A stretch of 64,000 bases of DNA from Pedobacter psychrotolerans (GTDB lineage: Bacteria; Bacteroidota; Bacteroidia; Sphingobacteriales; Sphingobacteriaceae), in assembly GCF_004340665.1 (NCBI RefSeq), contig NZ_SLWO01000002.1, positions 663,254-727,253 on the forward strand, written 5' to 3'. Under the pieces are notes generated by a model that worked only from the letters and a program-made list of their open reading frames with translations, made no database searches and had not been told where the DNA came from. Positions 26,117-34,083 of this stretch are shown here, piece by piece. The translations under genes and the position numbers were made by a program. Each line of letters opens with the position of its first letter. Positions within the stretch are counted from its first letter, which is position 1.

Positions 26117-26148
26117 AAAAAAAAGCCGATAATTTCTTATCGGCTTTT
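26117..26148 (-). terminator. Terminator downstream of lpdA
   Basis: AAAGCCGATAA / TTATCGGCTTT perfect stem with a TTTC loop and flanking A and T runs. It lies ~75 bases after the lpdA stop on the minus strand, with repeat D copy 2 in between. Confidence 0.8.
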
Positions 26149-26182
26149 GTAATATTTCCTTAATTTAATTTATTTAAAGTCT

Positions 26183-26220
26183 TATCAAAAAGATGCTGAA
26201 ATAAATTCAGCATGACGAGC
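26183..26220. repeat. Repeat D, copy 2
   Basis: 38 bases identical to 25671-25708, ending four bases before the lpdA stop codon. It lies between lpdA and its terminator, so it would be part of the lpdA transcript and could fold there. Confidence 0.85.
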
Positions 26221-26223
26221 ATA

Positions 26224-27630
26224 TTAAATATGAATTGCTCTATTTTCAGTAGCTGCTAATGCAGCCTCTTTCAACGCTTCTGTATAAGTAGGGTGAGCAT
26301 GGCAAGTACGGGCAATATCTTCAGCTGATGCACGGAATTCCATCGCAATCACAGCCTCAGCAATCATATCCGCAGCACGTGGACCAATCATATGTACACC
26401 TAAAACTTCATCAGTAGAAGCGTCAGCCAAAACTTTAATAAAACCATCAGTATCCATGCTTGCTTTTGCACGTCCGCTGGCTTTGAATGGGAATGAGCCT
26501 GCTTTATATTTTGTTCCTTTTTCTTTTAATTGCTCTTCTGTTAAACCAACAGAGGCAACTTCAGGCCAGGTATAAACCACACCTGGAATTAAATTATAGT
26601 TGATGTGTGGTTTTTGTCCGGCGATAGTTTCAGCAACATAAGTTCCTTCATCTTCAGCCTTGTGCGCCAGCATTGGTCCGGTAATTACATCGCCAATGGC
26701 ATATACACCTTTAACCGAGGTTTCTAAATGTTCGTTTACCGGAACTTTTTTACCTCTTTCTTCTATCGTGATGCCAATTTTATCTAAACCTAAACCTTCA
26801 GTATAAGCTGTGCGGCCAACAGCAACGATACAGTAATCAGCATCAAGTGAGATGGTTTCACCTTTTGGAGTTTCAGCAGTAACTGTTACGGTTTCACCAT
26901 TGTTGGTTGCGCCTGTAACTTTATGTCCCATATAAAACTCCATGCCCAGGTTTTTCTTTAAAACACGTTGAAGTTCTTTACCCAAACTGGCATCCATAGT
27001 GGCAATGATGGAAGGCAAAAATTCTACAACAGAAACTTTCGTCCCTAAACGTGCGTAAACCGAACCCAACTCTAAACCAATTACTCCGCCACCAATCACA
27101 ACCATCGATTTTGGAACTTCTTTAATATTTAAAGCTTCAGTTGAGGTAATGATTCGTTTTTTATCAATCGGTAAAAATGGCAACACCGTTGGTTTTGAAC
27201 CAGTAGCAATAATCACGTTTTTAGCAGATAATGTTTCAGTAGAACCATCAGCCTTCGTAATTAAAATGGTATTTTTATCTACGAATGATCCCACTCCTTC
27301 AAAAGAATCAATTTTATTCTTTTTAAACAAATAGGTAATACCAGCAGTATTTTGTGCAACCACATCATCTTTACGGGCAATCATCTGAGGCATATCAACC
27401 TGTAAATCTTTCAGGTTGATCCCGTGGGTAGTAAATGTATGTGCAGCATTATGAAAATGCTCTGATGAATCTAATAGTGCTTTAGATGGGATACAACCTA
27501 CATTTAAGCAAGTACCTCCAAAAGTTTTATATTTTTCAATAACTGCAGTTTTTAAACCTAACTGAGCACAACGGATTGCGCCAACATAACCGCCCGGCCC
27601 TGAACCGATAACAACGACATCGTATTGCAT
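26224..27630 (-). CDS. lpdA: Dihydrolipoyl dehydrogenase (E3)
   Basis: 468 residues from the ATG at 27630 (MQYDVVVIGSGPGGYVGAIR); the frame extends 22 codons upstream without family similarity. The redox pair is in GGTCLNVGCIPSK (about residues 40-52), the second nucleotide-binding site in VVIGGGVIGLELGSVYARLG, and the C-terminal catalytic His-Glu pair in HAHPTYTEA. It re-oxidises the lipoyl arm of 2-oxoacid dehydrogenase and glycine cleavage complexes, passing electrons to NAD. It stands alone, without E1/E2 genes nearby, which is usual in this phylum. Confidence 0.96.
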   Translation of the reverse strand: MQYDVVVIGSGPGGYVGAIRCAQLGLKTAVIEKYKTFGGTCLNVGCIPSKALLDSSEHFHNAAHTFTTHGINLKDLQVDMPQMIARKDDVVAQNTAGITYLFKKNKIDSFEGVGSFVDKNTILITKADGSTETLSAKNVIIATGSKPTVLPFLPIDKKRIITSTEALNIKEVPKSMVVIGGGVIGLELGSVYARLGTKVSVVEFLPSIIATMDASLGKELQRVLKKNLGMEFYMGHKVTGATNNGETVTVTAETPKGETISLDADYCIVAVGRTAYTEGLGLDKIGITIEERGKKVPVNEHLETSVKGVYAIGDVITGPMLAHKAEDEGTYVAETIAGQKPHINYNLIPGVVYTWPEVASVGLTEEQLKEKGTKYKAGSFPFKASGRAKASMDTDGFIKVLADASTDEVLGVHMIGPRAADMIAEAVIAMEFRASAEDIARTCHAHPTYTEALKEAALAATENRAIHI

Positions 27631-27951
27631 AATTTCTTTAGAATTTTGATTGTTCAAATGTAGGCAAAAAAGGCGGAAAGGTGAAGGATCAAGCACTTAA
27701 ACGCAAAACCCGGAAGCAAAATTTTACATTGAAAACGTATTGTAAACGGCCATCTCCTGTTTAATTTCTTAGATCATCAGAAAAGAGATAAACATTAACC
27801 AACAAAACAGGATTCGATTTAAAACGAACCTGTTTTGCAATTTAATTTCTTAATGATCACGATGCAAAATGAACATATATGAATCCGGTATAACAATGCA
27901 GTAGATAGTTATTGATTGCCGCTTATTGTATTTGCAATATGCCATATTCCT
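27631..27951. other. Intergenic gap between lpdA and the VOC gene
   Basis: 321 bases without a credible gene. It should hold the lpdA promoter (minus strand). The only clear structure is a hairpin at 27803-27837 (CAAAACAGG-A-TTCG with CGAACCTGTTTTG), which can end the VOC transcript despite lying ~115 bases past its stop codon. Confidence 0.6.
27803..27837 (-). terminator. Probable terminator for the HAD-Crp-VOC transcript
   Basis: CAAAACAGG and CCTGTTTTG plus TTCG/CGAA form a 13-pair stem with one bulged A; the T run is short (TTTTG). It is the only strong hairpin downstream of the VOC gene. Confidence 0.55.
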
Positions 27952-28308
27952 CTACATGCCCTGCCCAAAAGTGAGTAGGTTATGGTCTGGATCGAGCATT
28001 GAAAATTCCCTCTGCCCCCATGGCTTGGTATGCAAACTTCCATTCGGATGAATACTTTGTTGAGTATCCAGCATCGTTTGATAAAGCAGATCGATATCAT
28101 CGGTGCGAATATAAACCTGACCGTAATTTCCTTTAGGGTCTAGTGCTTCAAACAGGAAAAAATGGATTTGAATGTGGTCTTTCTGCACCATCAAGTAATG
28201 GTTAAAGTCTTGGCTTCCTACATCCTTGAAACCTAATTTATTTACGTAAAAGTCTCTCGTGATTCCTTTATCACGCATGGGCAGTTTTGGGTTAATTTCT
28301 GTAAGCAT
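27952..28308 (-). CDS. VOC-family (glyoxalase/bleomycin-resistance-like) protein
   Basis: 118 residues, two beta-alpha-beta-beta-beta modules: INPKLPMRDKGITRDFYVNK, LMVQKDHIQIHFFLF in the first half and GQVYIRTDDIDLLYQTM, REFSMLDPDHNLLTFGQ in the second. His and Glu positions at the ends of the strands suit a metal or a ligand-binding VOC protein. Most likely a bleomycin-resistance-type binding protein or a small dioxygenase relative; the substrate is unknown. It is the last gene of a HAD, Crp-like, VOC run. Confidence 0.85.
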   Translation of the reverse strand: MLTEINPKLPMRDKGITRDFYVNKLGFKDVGSQDFNHYLMVQKDHIQIHFFLFEALDPKGNYGQVYIRTDDIDLLYQTMLDTQQSIHPNGSLHTKPWGQREFSMLDPDHNLLTFGQGM

Positions 28309-28371
28309 ATTTTTTTTATTTCAAAAATGAGTGTTTCCAAAGAAAAACACACTTGATTCAAATCAGGAAAT

Positions 28372-28920
28372 TCAGTTCTTTGCCCTTACCCTACTCAATG
28401 TTTCAGGCGCCACCTTAAGGTAAGAGGCTATCATTTTAACCGGGAAAACCTGCACCATGAGTGGTTTGGCTTTTTTTATATAATTATACTTCTGCAGCGG
28501 ATTTAATGCGTGGTCAAAAAGATAAGTCCTGTGACTGGCCTGATCAAAAATCCGCCCCAAAAACAGAAAAGATGGTGATTCAGCGATCAGACTGTGCAAA
28601 TTATTTAAGCTCAATTCTACAATTTCAGCATCTTCAAATACTTTGATCGTTGTTTCTGAAGGCTTTTGCTCTATCAGACTGGAGTGATTATACATCCATT
28701 CGTTTTGCAGGTGCAGATCGATAATGGTTTCTGTTCCATCATTAAAACGGAATTGAAAAAAAGATCCTGATAAAATAAAATAGAAAGATTGACAAATCTC
28801 ATCCTGCTGCAGCAGAACATCGTTTTTTTTAAGGGTTCTATAAACAGAATACGCTTCAAAAAGAAGAAGATCATGGTGTGAAAACAGCCCGACACTTTTT
28901 AAAATTTCCGCAGTCGACAT
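28372..28920 (-). CDS. Crp/Fnr-family transcriptional regulator
   Basis: 182 residues. The N-terminal cyclic-nucleotide-binding fold spans ~15-120 (LLQQDEICQSFYFILSGSFF, IIDLHLQNEWMY). The C-terminus has a short helix-turn-helix (KMIASYLKVAPETLSRVRAK). This is the compact form common in Bacteroidetes, where the bound ligand is usually unknown. It starts eight bases after the HAD gene and is probably co-transcribed with it. Confidence 0.88.
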   Translation of the reverse strand: MSTAEILKSVGLFSHHDLLLFEAYSVYRTLKKNDVLLQQDEICQSFYFILSGSFFQFRFNDGTETIIDLHLQNEWMYNHSSLIEQKPSETTIKVFEDAEIVELSLNNLHSLIAESPSFLFLGRIFDQASHRTYLFDHALNPLQKYNYIKKAKPLMVQVFPVKMIASYLKVAPETLSRVRAKN

Positions 28921-28927
28921 CCCGATG

Positions 28928-29593
28928 TTAGATTAATTCCTGTTGCAGCATAAATTCTTTAACATTGGCGAAGCTTAGAAATAACTCATCTGCTATTTTC
29001 AGTTTTTGGTGCCCCCTAACATTATTTTGAATGGCATAACAGGTGATTCCGGCAGCCATTGCTGATTTAACACCATTCACCGTATCTTCAAAAACAATAC
29101 ATTCTTCCTTTTCAAGGCCTAACCTTTCTACACAGACATTATAACTTTCCGGATCTGGCTTGCTTTTGCTAACATCGCTTCTGGTCACAAATAAACTGAA
29201 ATACTTCGCCAGTCCATTCCGTTCAAAAACGGCCTCCACATCTACCCTTGGACTGGCCGTTACCACTGCGAGCTTAAATCCTTTTTCGTAAACATACTGA
29301 ACAAATTCGAGCGCAAAAGGCATAAGGGCAATATCCTTCGATTTAAAACCTTCATAAGTGAGCTGCTCTCGCCTGGCGATAAAGTCTGCTAAATCTGTAT
29401 CAATTTTATACCGTTCTATTAAGGTTTTTGCATTTTGAGGCAATGGAATCCCAGCGTAATTGGTTAGCCAGTCTTTAAGTTCTAGTGTTACTCCATAAGG
29501 ATGTAAAAACTCATTCCAGCAATCAAAATGAAACTTTTCAGAATCGATTAATGTCCCATCCAAATCAAACAACAACGCTTTTATTTTACTCAT
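28928..29593 (-). CDS. HAD-family phosphatase/phosphomutase
   Basis: 221 residues. HAD motif I is FDLDGTLIDSE (about residues 9-19), motif II VVTASP (about 104-109), motif III the Lys in SKSKPDPESY, and motif IV VFEDTVNGVKSA. A helical cap lies between motifs I and II, as in beta-phosphoglucomutase and sugar-phosphate phosphatases. It acts on small phosphorylated compounds in the cytosol; which one is not clear. It is the first gene of the run with Crp and VOC genes. Confidence 0.9.
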   Translation of the reverse strand: MSKIKALLFDLDGTLIDSEKFHFDCWNEFLHPYGVTLELKDWLTNYAGIPLPQNAKTLIERYKIDTDLADFIARREQLTYEGFKSKDIALMPFALEFVQYVYEKGFKLAVVTASPRVDVEAVFERNGLAKYFSLFVTRSDVSKSKPDPESYNVCVERLGLEKEECIVFEDTVNGVKSAMAAGITCYAIQNNVRGHQKLKIADELFLSFANVKEFMLQQELI

Positions 29594-29644
29594 TTTGTTT
29601 TTATTAACTATTATTTCTTATCATGAAGAAGTTATAATATAGGG

Positions 29645-29742
29645 GTCGCCTTTGCGAGGAGGAACGACGAAGCAATCTTTCATTTCAGCGTCCTACTATA
29701 AAGATTGCTTCATCCAACAAAAAATTGGCTTCGCAATGACGA
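29645..29742. repeat. Solo copy of repeat family B
   Basis: One 98-base unit of the family found in the 54 kb array: GCGAGGAGGAACGACGAAGC on the left, AAAGATTGCTTCATCC in the middle and TTCGCAATGACGA on the right. Outer ends and the AATCTTT/AAAGATT inner arms are both recognisable. It lies in a 256-base gap between the HAD and phytase-like genes and carries no gene. Confidence 0.85.
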
Positions 29743-29849
29743 TTTCTCACAAGCTATTATCAACTACAATGTTTTCTCAAAACTGACCACTCGAGGGTGA
29801 ATACACCGATGGTTAGATTTCATTGTTTACTTCTATTCCTTACTTTGGA

Positions 29850-31070
29850 TTACGGCATCACTTCAAACAGAAAAAACTGCTGGATTTGTGCCTTACCAAA
29901 GTTATTGTCTACACAAAAAATCATGCTATCGTGCCCATTTGGTAATTTCGGCCCAAAAGTTACCCCTTCAATATTATCGATATGCATATTTAACGTATCA
30001 AAATCAAAAAGCAATTTCTTTGTTAAAGGTTTTGGTGGAGATTTTACAAAGGATGGATTATAGATCACATTTTCTGCCCGATTTAAATCAACCAGATAAA
30101 GCTTAACAAAAGAATGATCGTCTCGCCCTTTCGCCCAGGCCCGTTCCATCACCATCAGCGTATGATCGTTTACGGCTAAAATTTCTGAGATGCCGTTAAT
30201 ATTCCAATCGCTTGCTGTTGTGGGCTGGATGGGCAACGCATCCAGGTTATATGCATATTGGGCCGTATTTTTTTTGCTCTTCACATTAAATTTAAGTATT
30301 CGGGTTAAGGCTTTATCATATCCAAAATGAGATTGTTCCCCGTCCTGATAAAGAGGCTCTTCTAAACTGGCATACAAGGTTTTAAAATGATCGGCGTAGG
30401 TTAAGCCTTCAAAAAAAGCATTTTTTCTTACGCCATAATCCTGCTTGCTGAAGTGAAAGCCAGAAGGCAGAGGCACAGTATCCAAAAATTTTCCTGAGGT
30501 AGAAATGAAAGTGAGTGCAGGCTGAACCATAGTGGTGTCAGTTTTACGAAACAATCTTTCTCCTTCATTACTCCAAACTAAATTATTTTTCAAAGGATTA
30601 TAACGAACGGATTCTCCATCGGCTTTAATGTTGGTGCCATATTGATATTTGGGGTATCTCGAGCCATCTTCCCGAAGATTGAAGGTAACATCAGTAAATT
30701 TGATGGTGTCTATTTTATCGCTTTGGATATCAATCTTGGCCGTGTAAATCCTAGCCGGACTAAACTGTGAAGGATCATCACTGATGATGTAATACTGGCT
30801 GTTTTTGGCATCGTAATCTATTCCTGATAAACCACCAACAATGGTGTTTTTGAAAGTATCATTAAGCGGCAAAATGTATTCACTCAGAAATTTGATAGAT
30901 GAAATCGATTTATTTTTTTGATCACCTGGTAAAATTCTATTTGCCGTACAGGAAGATAGCCCAGCAATAATAGAGAGGTATAAAATAAAAAATCTTAGGG
31001 ATAGTGTTTTCAAACCAGAATAAGTTATGCGTAAAAGTATAGAAAAGGAGTTAATTAATTTAATCAGCAA
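29850..31070 (-). CDS. Esterase-like/phytase-family exported lipoprotein
   Basis: 406 residues from the ATG at 31070. The family is 'esterase-like activity of phytase' (PF13449): IVGGLSGIDYDAKNSQYYII, GESVRYNPLKNNLVWSNEGE, FFEGLTYADHFKTLYASLEE and NIEGVTFGPKLPNGHDSMIF follow in order as in that propeller family. The N-terminus is odd: the lipoprotein signal (LKTLSLRFFILYLSIIAGLS, then SC) begins at residue 20, with a TTG codon there at 31013. The true start may be that TTG, giving a standard signal. Likely outer-membrane anchored; the substrate is unknown. Confidence 0.82.
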   Translation of the reverse strand: MLIKLINSFSILLRITYSGLKTLSLRFFILYLSIIAGLSSCTANRILPGDQKNKSISSIKFLSEYILPLNDTFKNTIVGGLSGIDYDAKNSQYYIISDDPSQFSPARIYTAKIDIQSDKIDTIKFTDVTFNLREDGSRYPKYQYGTNIKADGESVRYNPLKNNLVWSNEGERLFRKTDTTMVQPALTFISTSGKFLDTVPLPSGFHFSKQDYGVRKNAFFEGLTYADHFKTLYASLEEPLYQDGEQSHFGYDKALTRILKFNVKSKKNTAQYAYNLDALPIQPTTASDWNINGISEILAVNDHTLMVMERAWAKGRDDHSFVKLYLVDLNRAENVIYNPSFVKSPPKPLTKKLLFDFDTLNMHIDNIEGVTFGPKLPNGHDSMIFCVDNNFGKAQIQQFFLFEVMP

Positions 31071-31118
31071 TACAATTATGAATCACCTTTTACTATTGAG
31101 ACATTAATAATGGTTAAA

Positions 31119-31154
31119 ACAAAGCCGCTTCAATTCAGATTGAAGCGGCTTTGT
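31119..31154 (-). terminator. Terminator after the DUF6515 gene
   Basis: CAAAGCCGCTTCAA and TTGAAGCGGCTTTG are perfect arms around a TCAGAT-type loop, 15 bases after the stop codon, with T-rich flank on the minus strand. Confidence 0.88.
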
Positions 31155-31168
31155 AAAATGTATCTTCC

Positions 31169-32017
31169 TTAAAACAACTTACCAATTACGCGGTAAGTAA
31201 TGTGATTGCCATCTACTACCTCTTCGTAGTAAATATCATCAGGAGAAACAAAATATTTTTCATTTTTAATGGTTACTTCCCGGCAACCTTCAGGGAGCTG
31301 ATCAATAATATCACCAATTTGGTGCGAATCAACAGTACCATTTGGCGTGTTCAAAACACCATCTTTACTAGCTACGACATAAACCGTTTTGCCATCAGCA
31401 TTTTGTGACTGTGTGTAATAAACCCCTTTATACTCATAATAATCAACACCATTAATGGTCACCATTTTCGCGTCTTCAGGTAAGTTCGGAACTTCTGCAC
31501 CCACTGGTGGAACAACCACTTCATATTGATTATTATTTTGCTGATAAAATAATCCACCAGAATAATAAAACTGATCTGCCCCGAAGTAAAACGGATAATA
31601 GCCATAAGGCAAAACACCTATTCTAAAACCTATAAATGGCCTGTAGTAATTATAATAGCTAAAATAAGGGCGATAATACGGTCTGCCGTAGGCATAGTGA
31701 TAGCCAAAACCTGGTCTATAGCCCCGAAATCCTACACCACCTCTATAAACCGTTCTGTTGTATACATAGGTAGAGCGATTTGATCTGAAGCTACTATTAT
31801 TTGTACGTGGTGAAAGTGAACCTCTGCCCGGCATAGCAGATTGCCTTGAAAATGATCCACCACCTCTTGAGCCAGAGAACGAACCCGATCTGCCGCCGCC
31901 ATGAAAGCCACCACCGCCCCTTCCTGACCTTTGCGCAGAAACATTTTCAGCGTTTACTAATGCCATCATCGCTGCTACAGCGAAGACAACAAAACCTCTA
32001 TTTAATAACCTTTTCAT
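31169..32017 (-). CDS. DUF6515 family exported protein
   Basis: 282 residues from the ATG at 32017 (an in-frame ATG lies five codons upstream). Signal peptide to about residue 30. Then a Gly/Ser/Arg-rich stretch (GRGGGGFHGGGRSGSFSGSR), a Tyr/Pro/Gly-rich part (YAYGRPYYRPYFSYYNYYRP), and two SH3-like repeats with the pattern VTINGVDYYEYKGVYYTQ and VTIKNEKYFVSPDDIYYEEV. This layout is that of DUF6515 proteins of Bacteroidetes, probably cell-surface or periplasmic. The function is unknown. Confidence 0.8.
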   Translation of the reverse strand: MKRLLNRGFVVFAVAAMMALVNAENVSAQRSGRGGGGFHGGGRSGSFSGSRGGGSFSRQSAMPGRGSLSPRTNNSSFRSNRSTYVYNRTVYRGGVGFRGYRPGFGYHYAYGRPYYRPYFSYYNYYRPFIGFRIGVLPYGYYPFYFGADQFYYSGGLFYQQNNNQYEVVVPPVGAEVPNLPEDAKMVTINGVDYYEYKGVYYTQSQNADGKTVYVVASKDGVLNTPNGTVDSHQIGDIIDQLPEGCREVTIKNEKYFVSPDDIYYEEVVDGNHITYRVIGKLF

Positions 32018-32208
32018 CTTATGTTGATTCAATTATTTATATGACGATGAAACCAAGCAAAAGATTATCTCCATATTTATTTTAACTAAATTTTGATAAA
32101 GTAATGACGAACCCTCTATTTTCAATATTAACAAACTATTTACGGGATGTTTTTTCTAATCAATTTCTAATCTTCTATATTTAAATTTTATTCCTAAAAG
32201 ACACTTAA

Positions 32209-34077
32209 ATGAACTTTTCCAGATTTTTATGCCTCTTATTTTTCCTGTTTATTTCTAATGAATTACTCGCCCAGCAAAGCGATTCTGCATACGTTAGAGA
32301 AAACTACACCAAAATAGAGCGACAAATCCCCATGCGGGATGGAGTTAAACTTTTTACTTCCATCTATATCCCTAAAAATCAAACCAAAAAATACCCCTTT
32401 TTAATTAATAGAACACCCTATACAGTAGCGCCTTATGGAGCAAATCAATATAAACTAAGTTTGGGTAATTTCCCGGCCATGATGCGTGAAGGATTTATCT
32501 TTGTATATCAGGATGTTCGTGGGCGCTGGATGAGCGAAGGAACTTTTGCCGATATCCGTCCGCAAGCCACCAAAAAAGGAAAAAAAGATATTGATGAAAG
32601 CACCGATACTTACGATACCATCGACTGGTTGCTGAAAAATGTGAAAGGCAATAACGGCAATGCGGGAATTTATGGAATTTCTTACCCAGGGTTCTATTCC
32701 ACAGCTGCATTACCCAATTCACATCCAGCCCTAAAAGCCGTATCACCACAGGCACCAGTAACCGATTGGTTTATGGGCGATGATTTCCACCACCGTGGAA
32801 CTTTGTTTTTAATGGATGCTTTCAGCTTTATGAGTGGTTTCGGAGTGCCACGGCCACAGCCCATTACGCCAGATAAAGGCCCGAAAGGATTTAAATTCCC
32901 CATTCAGGATAATTACCGCTTCTATCTGGAAGCAGGCTCAGTTAAAAGCCTGAAGGAGAAGTATTTTGCTGATAGCATCGTTTTCTGGAATGACCTCTTC
33001 AAACACCCCAACCTGGACACCTTCTGGAAAGCCCGATTAATTACCCCTCATTTAACCAATGTAAAACCCGCCGTAATGGTGGTTGGCGGTTTCTTTGATG
33101 CGGAAGATGCCTATGGAACTTTCGCGACTTATAAAGCAATTGAAAAACAGAATCCTGGAGCTAATAATATTCTGGTTGCAGGCCCCTGGTACCATGGCGG
33201 CTGGGTGCGCGGTGATGGTTCTTTTTTAGGAAATATCCAATTTGGCAAAACCACCAGTATTGATTATCAGCAACAATATGAGTTGCCTTTCTTCAAACAC
33301 TATTTAAAAGGTGAAGGCAACTTTAACCCAGCTGAAGCCAACATTTTTGTAACAGGCTCTAATGAATGGAAAAAGTTTTCCAGCTGGCCGCCAAAAGATA
33401 TAGAAGATAAAAACCTGTACTTACAACCTAACGGGAAACTGAGTTTTGAAAAAGTAGGCAGAACCGATAGCTGGGATGAATATGTAAGTGATCCGAATCA
33501 CCCGGTACCTTATCAAGATGGGATTCAGGCGCAACGCACCAGAGAATACATGATCGACGATCAACGTTTTGCAGCCCGCAGACCTGATGTTAAAACTTAT
33601 CAAACCGATGCACTTACGGAAGACATCACCATTACCGGCCCTGTTCTGGCCAACCTGGTGGTTTCTACTACCGGAACTGATGCTGATTATGTAGTAAAAT
33701 TGATTGATGTTTATCCGGAAGATACGCCAAACCCAACACCAAACCCTAAAAATTTAATTATGGGTGGATATGAAATGCTGGTTCGCGGGGAAATTATGCG
33801 TGGAAAATACCGCAATAGTTTTGAAAAGCCTGAACCTTTCAAGCCAGGTGAAATCACCAAAGTAAATTATCCCCTGCCTGATGTGGCACACACCTTTAAA
33901 AAGGGGCATAAAATCATGCTTCAGATTCAAAACTCTTGGTTTCCATTGGCAGATCGTAATCCACAGAAATTCATGGATATTTATCAGGCTGAACCAGCTG
34001 ATTTTCAGAAGGCCACACACAAAATTTATCATGATGTACACAATAGTTCATTTATTACCGTTTCAGTATTAAAATAA
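32209..34077 (+). CDS. CocE/NonD-family exported hydrolase, copy 1
   Basis: 622 residues with a signal peptide (residues 1-21). The alpha/beta hydrolase part opens with IPMRDGVKLFTSIYIP; the nucleophile Ser is in YGISYPGFYS, the Asp in VVGGFFDAEDAYG and the His in GPWYHGGW. The C-terminal jelly-roll domain typical of CocE/X-Pro dipeptidyl peptidases starts near residue 400 (VPYQDGIQAQRTREYM). These enzymes cleave acyl, amino-acid ester or X-Pro peptide bonds; here probably a periplasmic peptidase or glutaryl-7-ACA acylase-like enzyme. A close paralogue follows six bases later. Confidence 0.92.
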   Translation: MNFSRFLCLLFFLFISNELLAQQSDSAYVRENYTKIERQIPMRDGVKLFTSIYIPKNQTKKYPFLINRTPYTVAPYGANQYKLSLGNFPAMMREGFIFVYQDVRGRWMSEGTFADIRPQATKKGKKDIDESTDTYDTIDWLLKNVKGNNGNAGIYGISYPGFYSTAALPNSHPALKAVSPQAPVTDWFMGDDFHHRGTLFLMDAFSFMSGFGVPRPQPITPDKGPKGFKFPIQDNYRFYLEAGSVKSLKEKYFADSIVFWNDLFKHPNLDTFWKARLITPHLTNVKPAVMVVGGFFDAEDAYGTFATYKAIEKQNPGANNILVAGPWYHGGWVRGDGSFLGNIQFGKTTSIDYQQQYELPFFKHYLKGEGNFNPAEANIFVTGSNEWKKFSSWPPKDIEDKNLYLQPNGKLSFEKVGRTDSWDEYVSDPNHPVPYQDGIQAQRTREYMIDDQRFAARRPDVKTYQTDALTEDITITGPVLANLVVSTTGTDADYVVKLIDVYPEDTPNPTPNPKNLIMGGYEMLVRGEIMRGKYRNSFEKPEPFKPGEITKVNYPLPDVAHTFKKGHKIMLQIQNSWFPLADRNPQKFMDIYQAEPADFQKATHKIYHDVHNSSFITVSVLK

Positions 34078-34083
34078 CACAAA

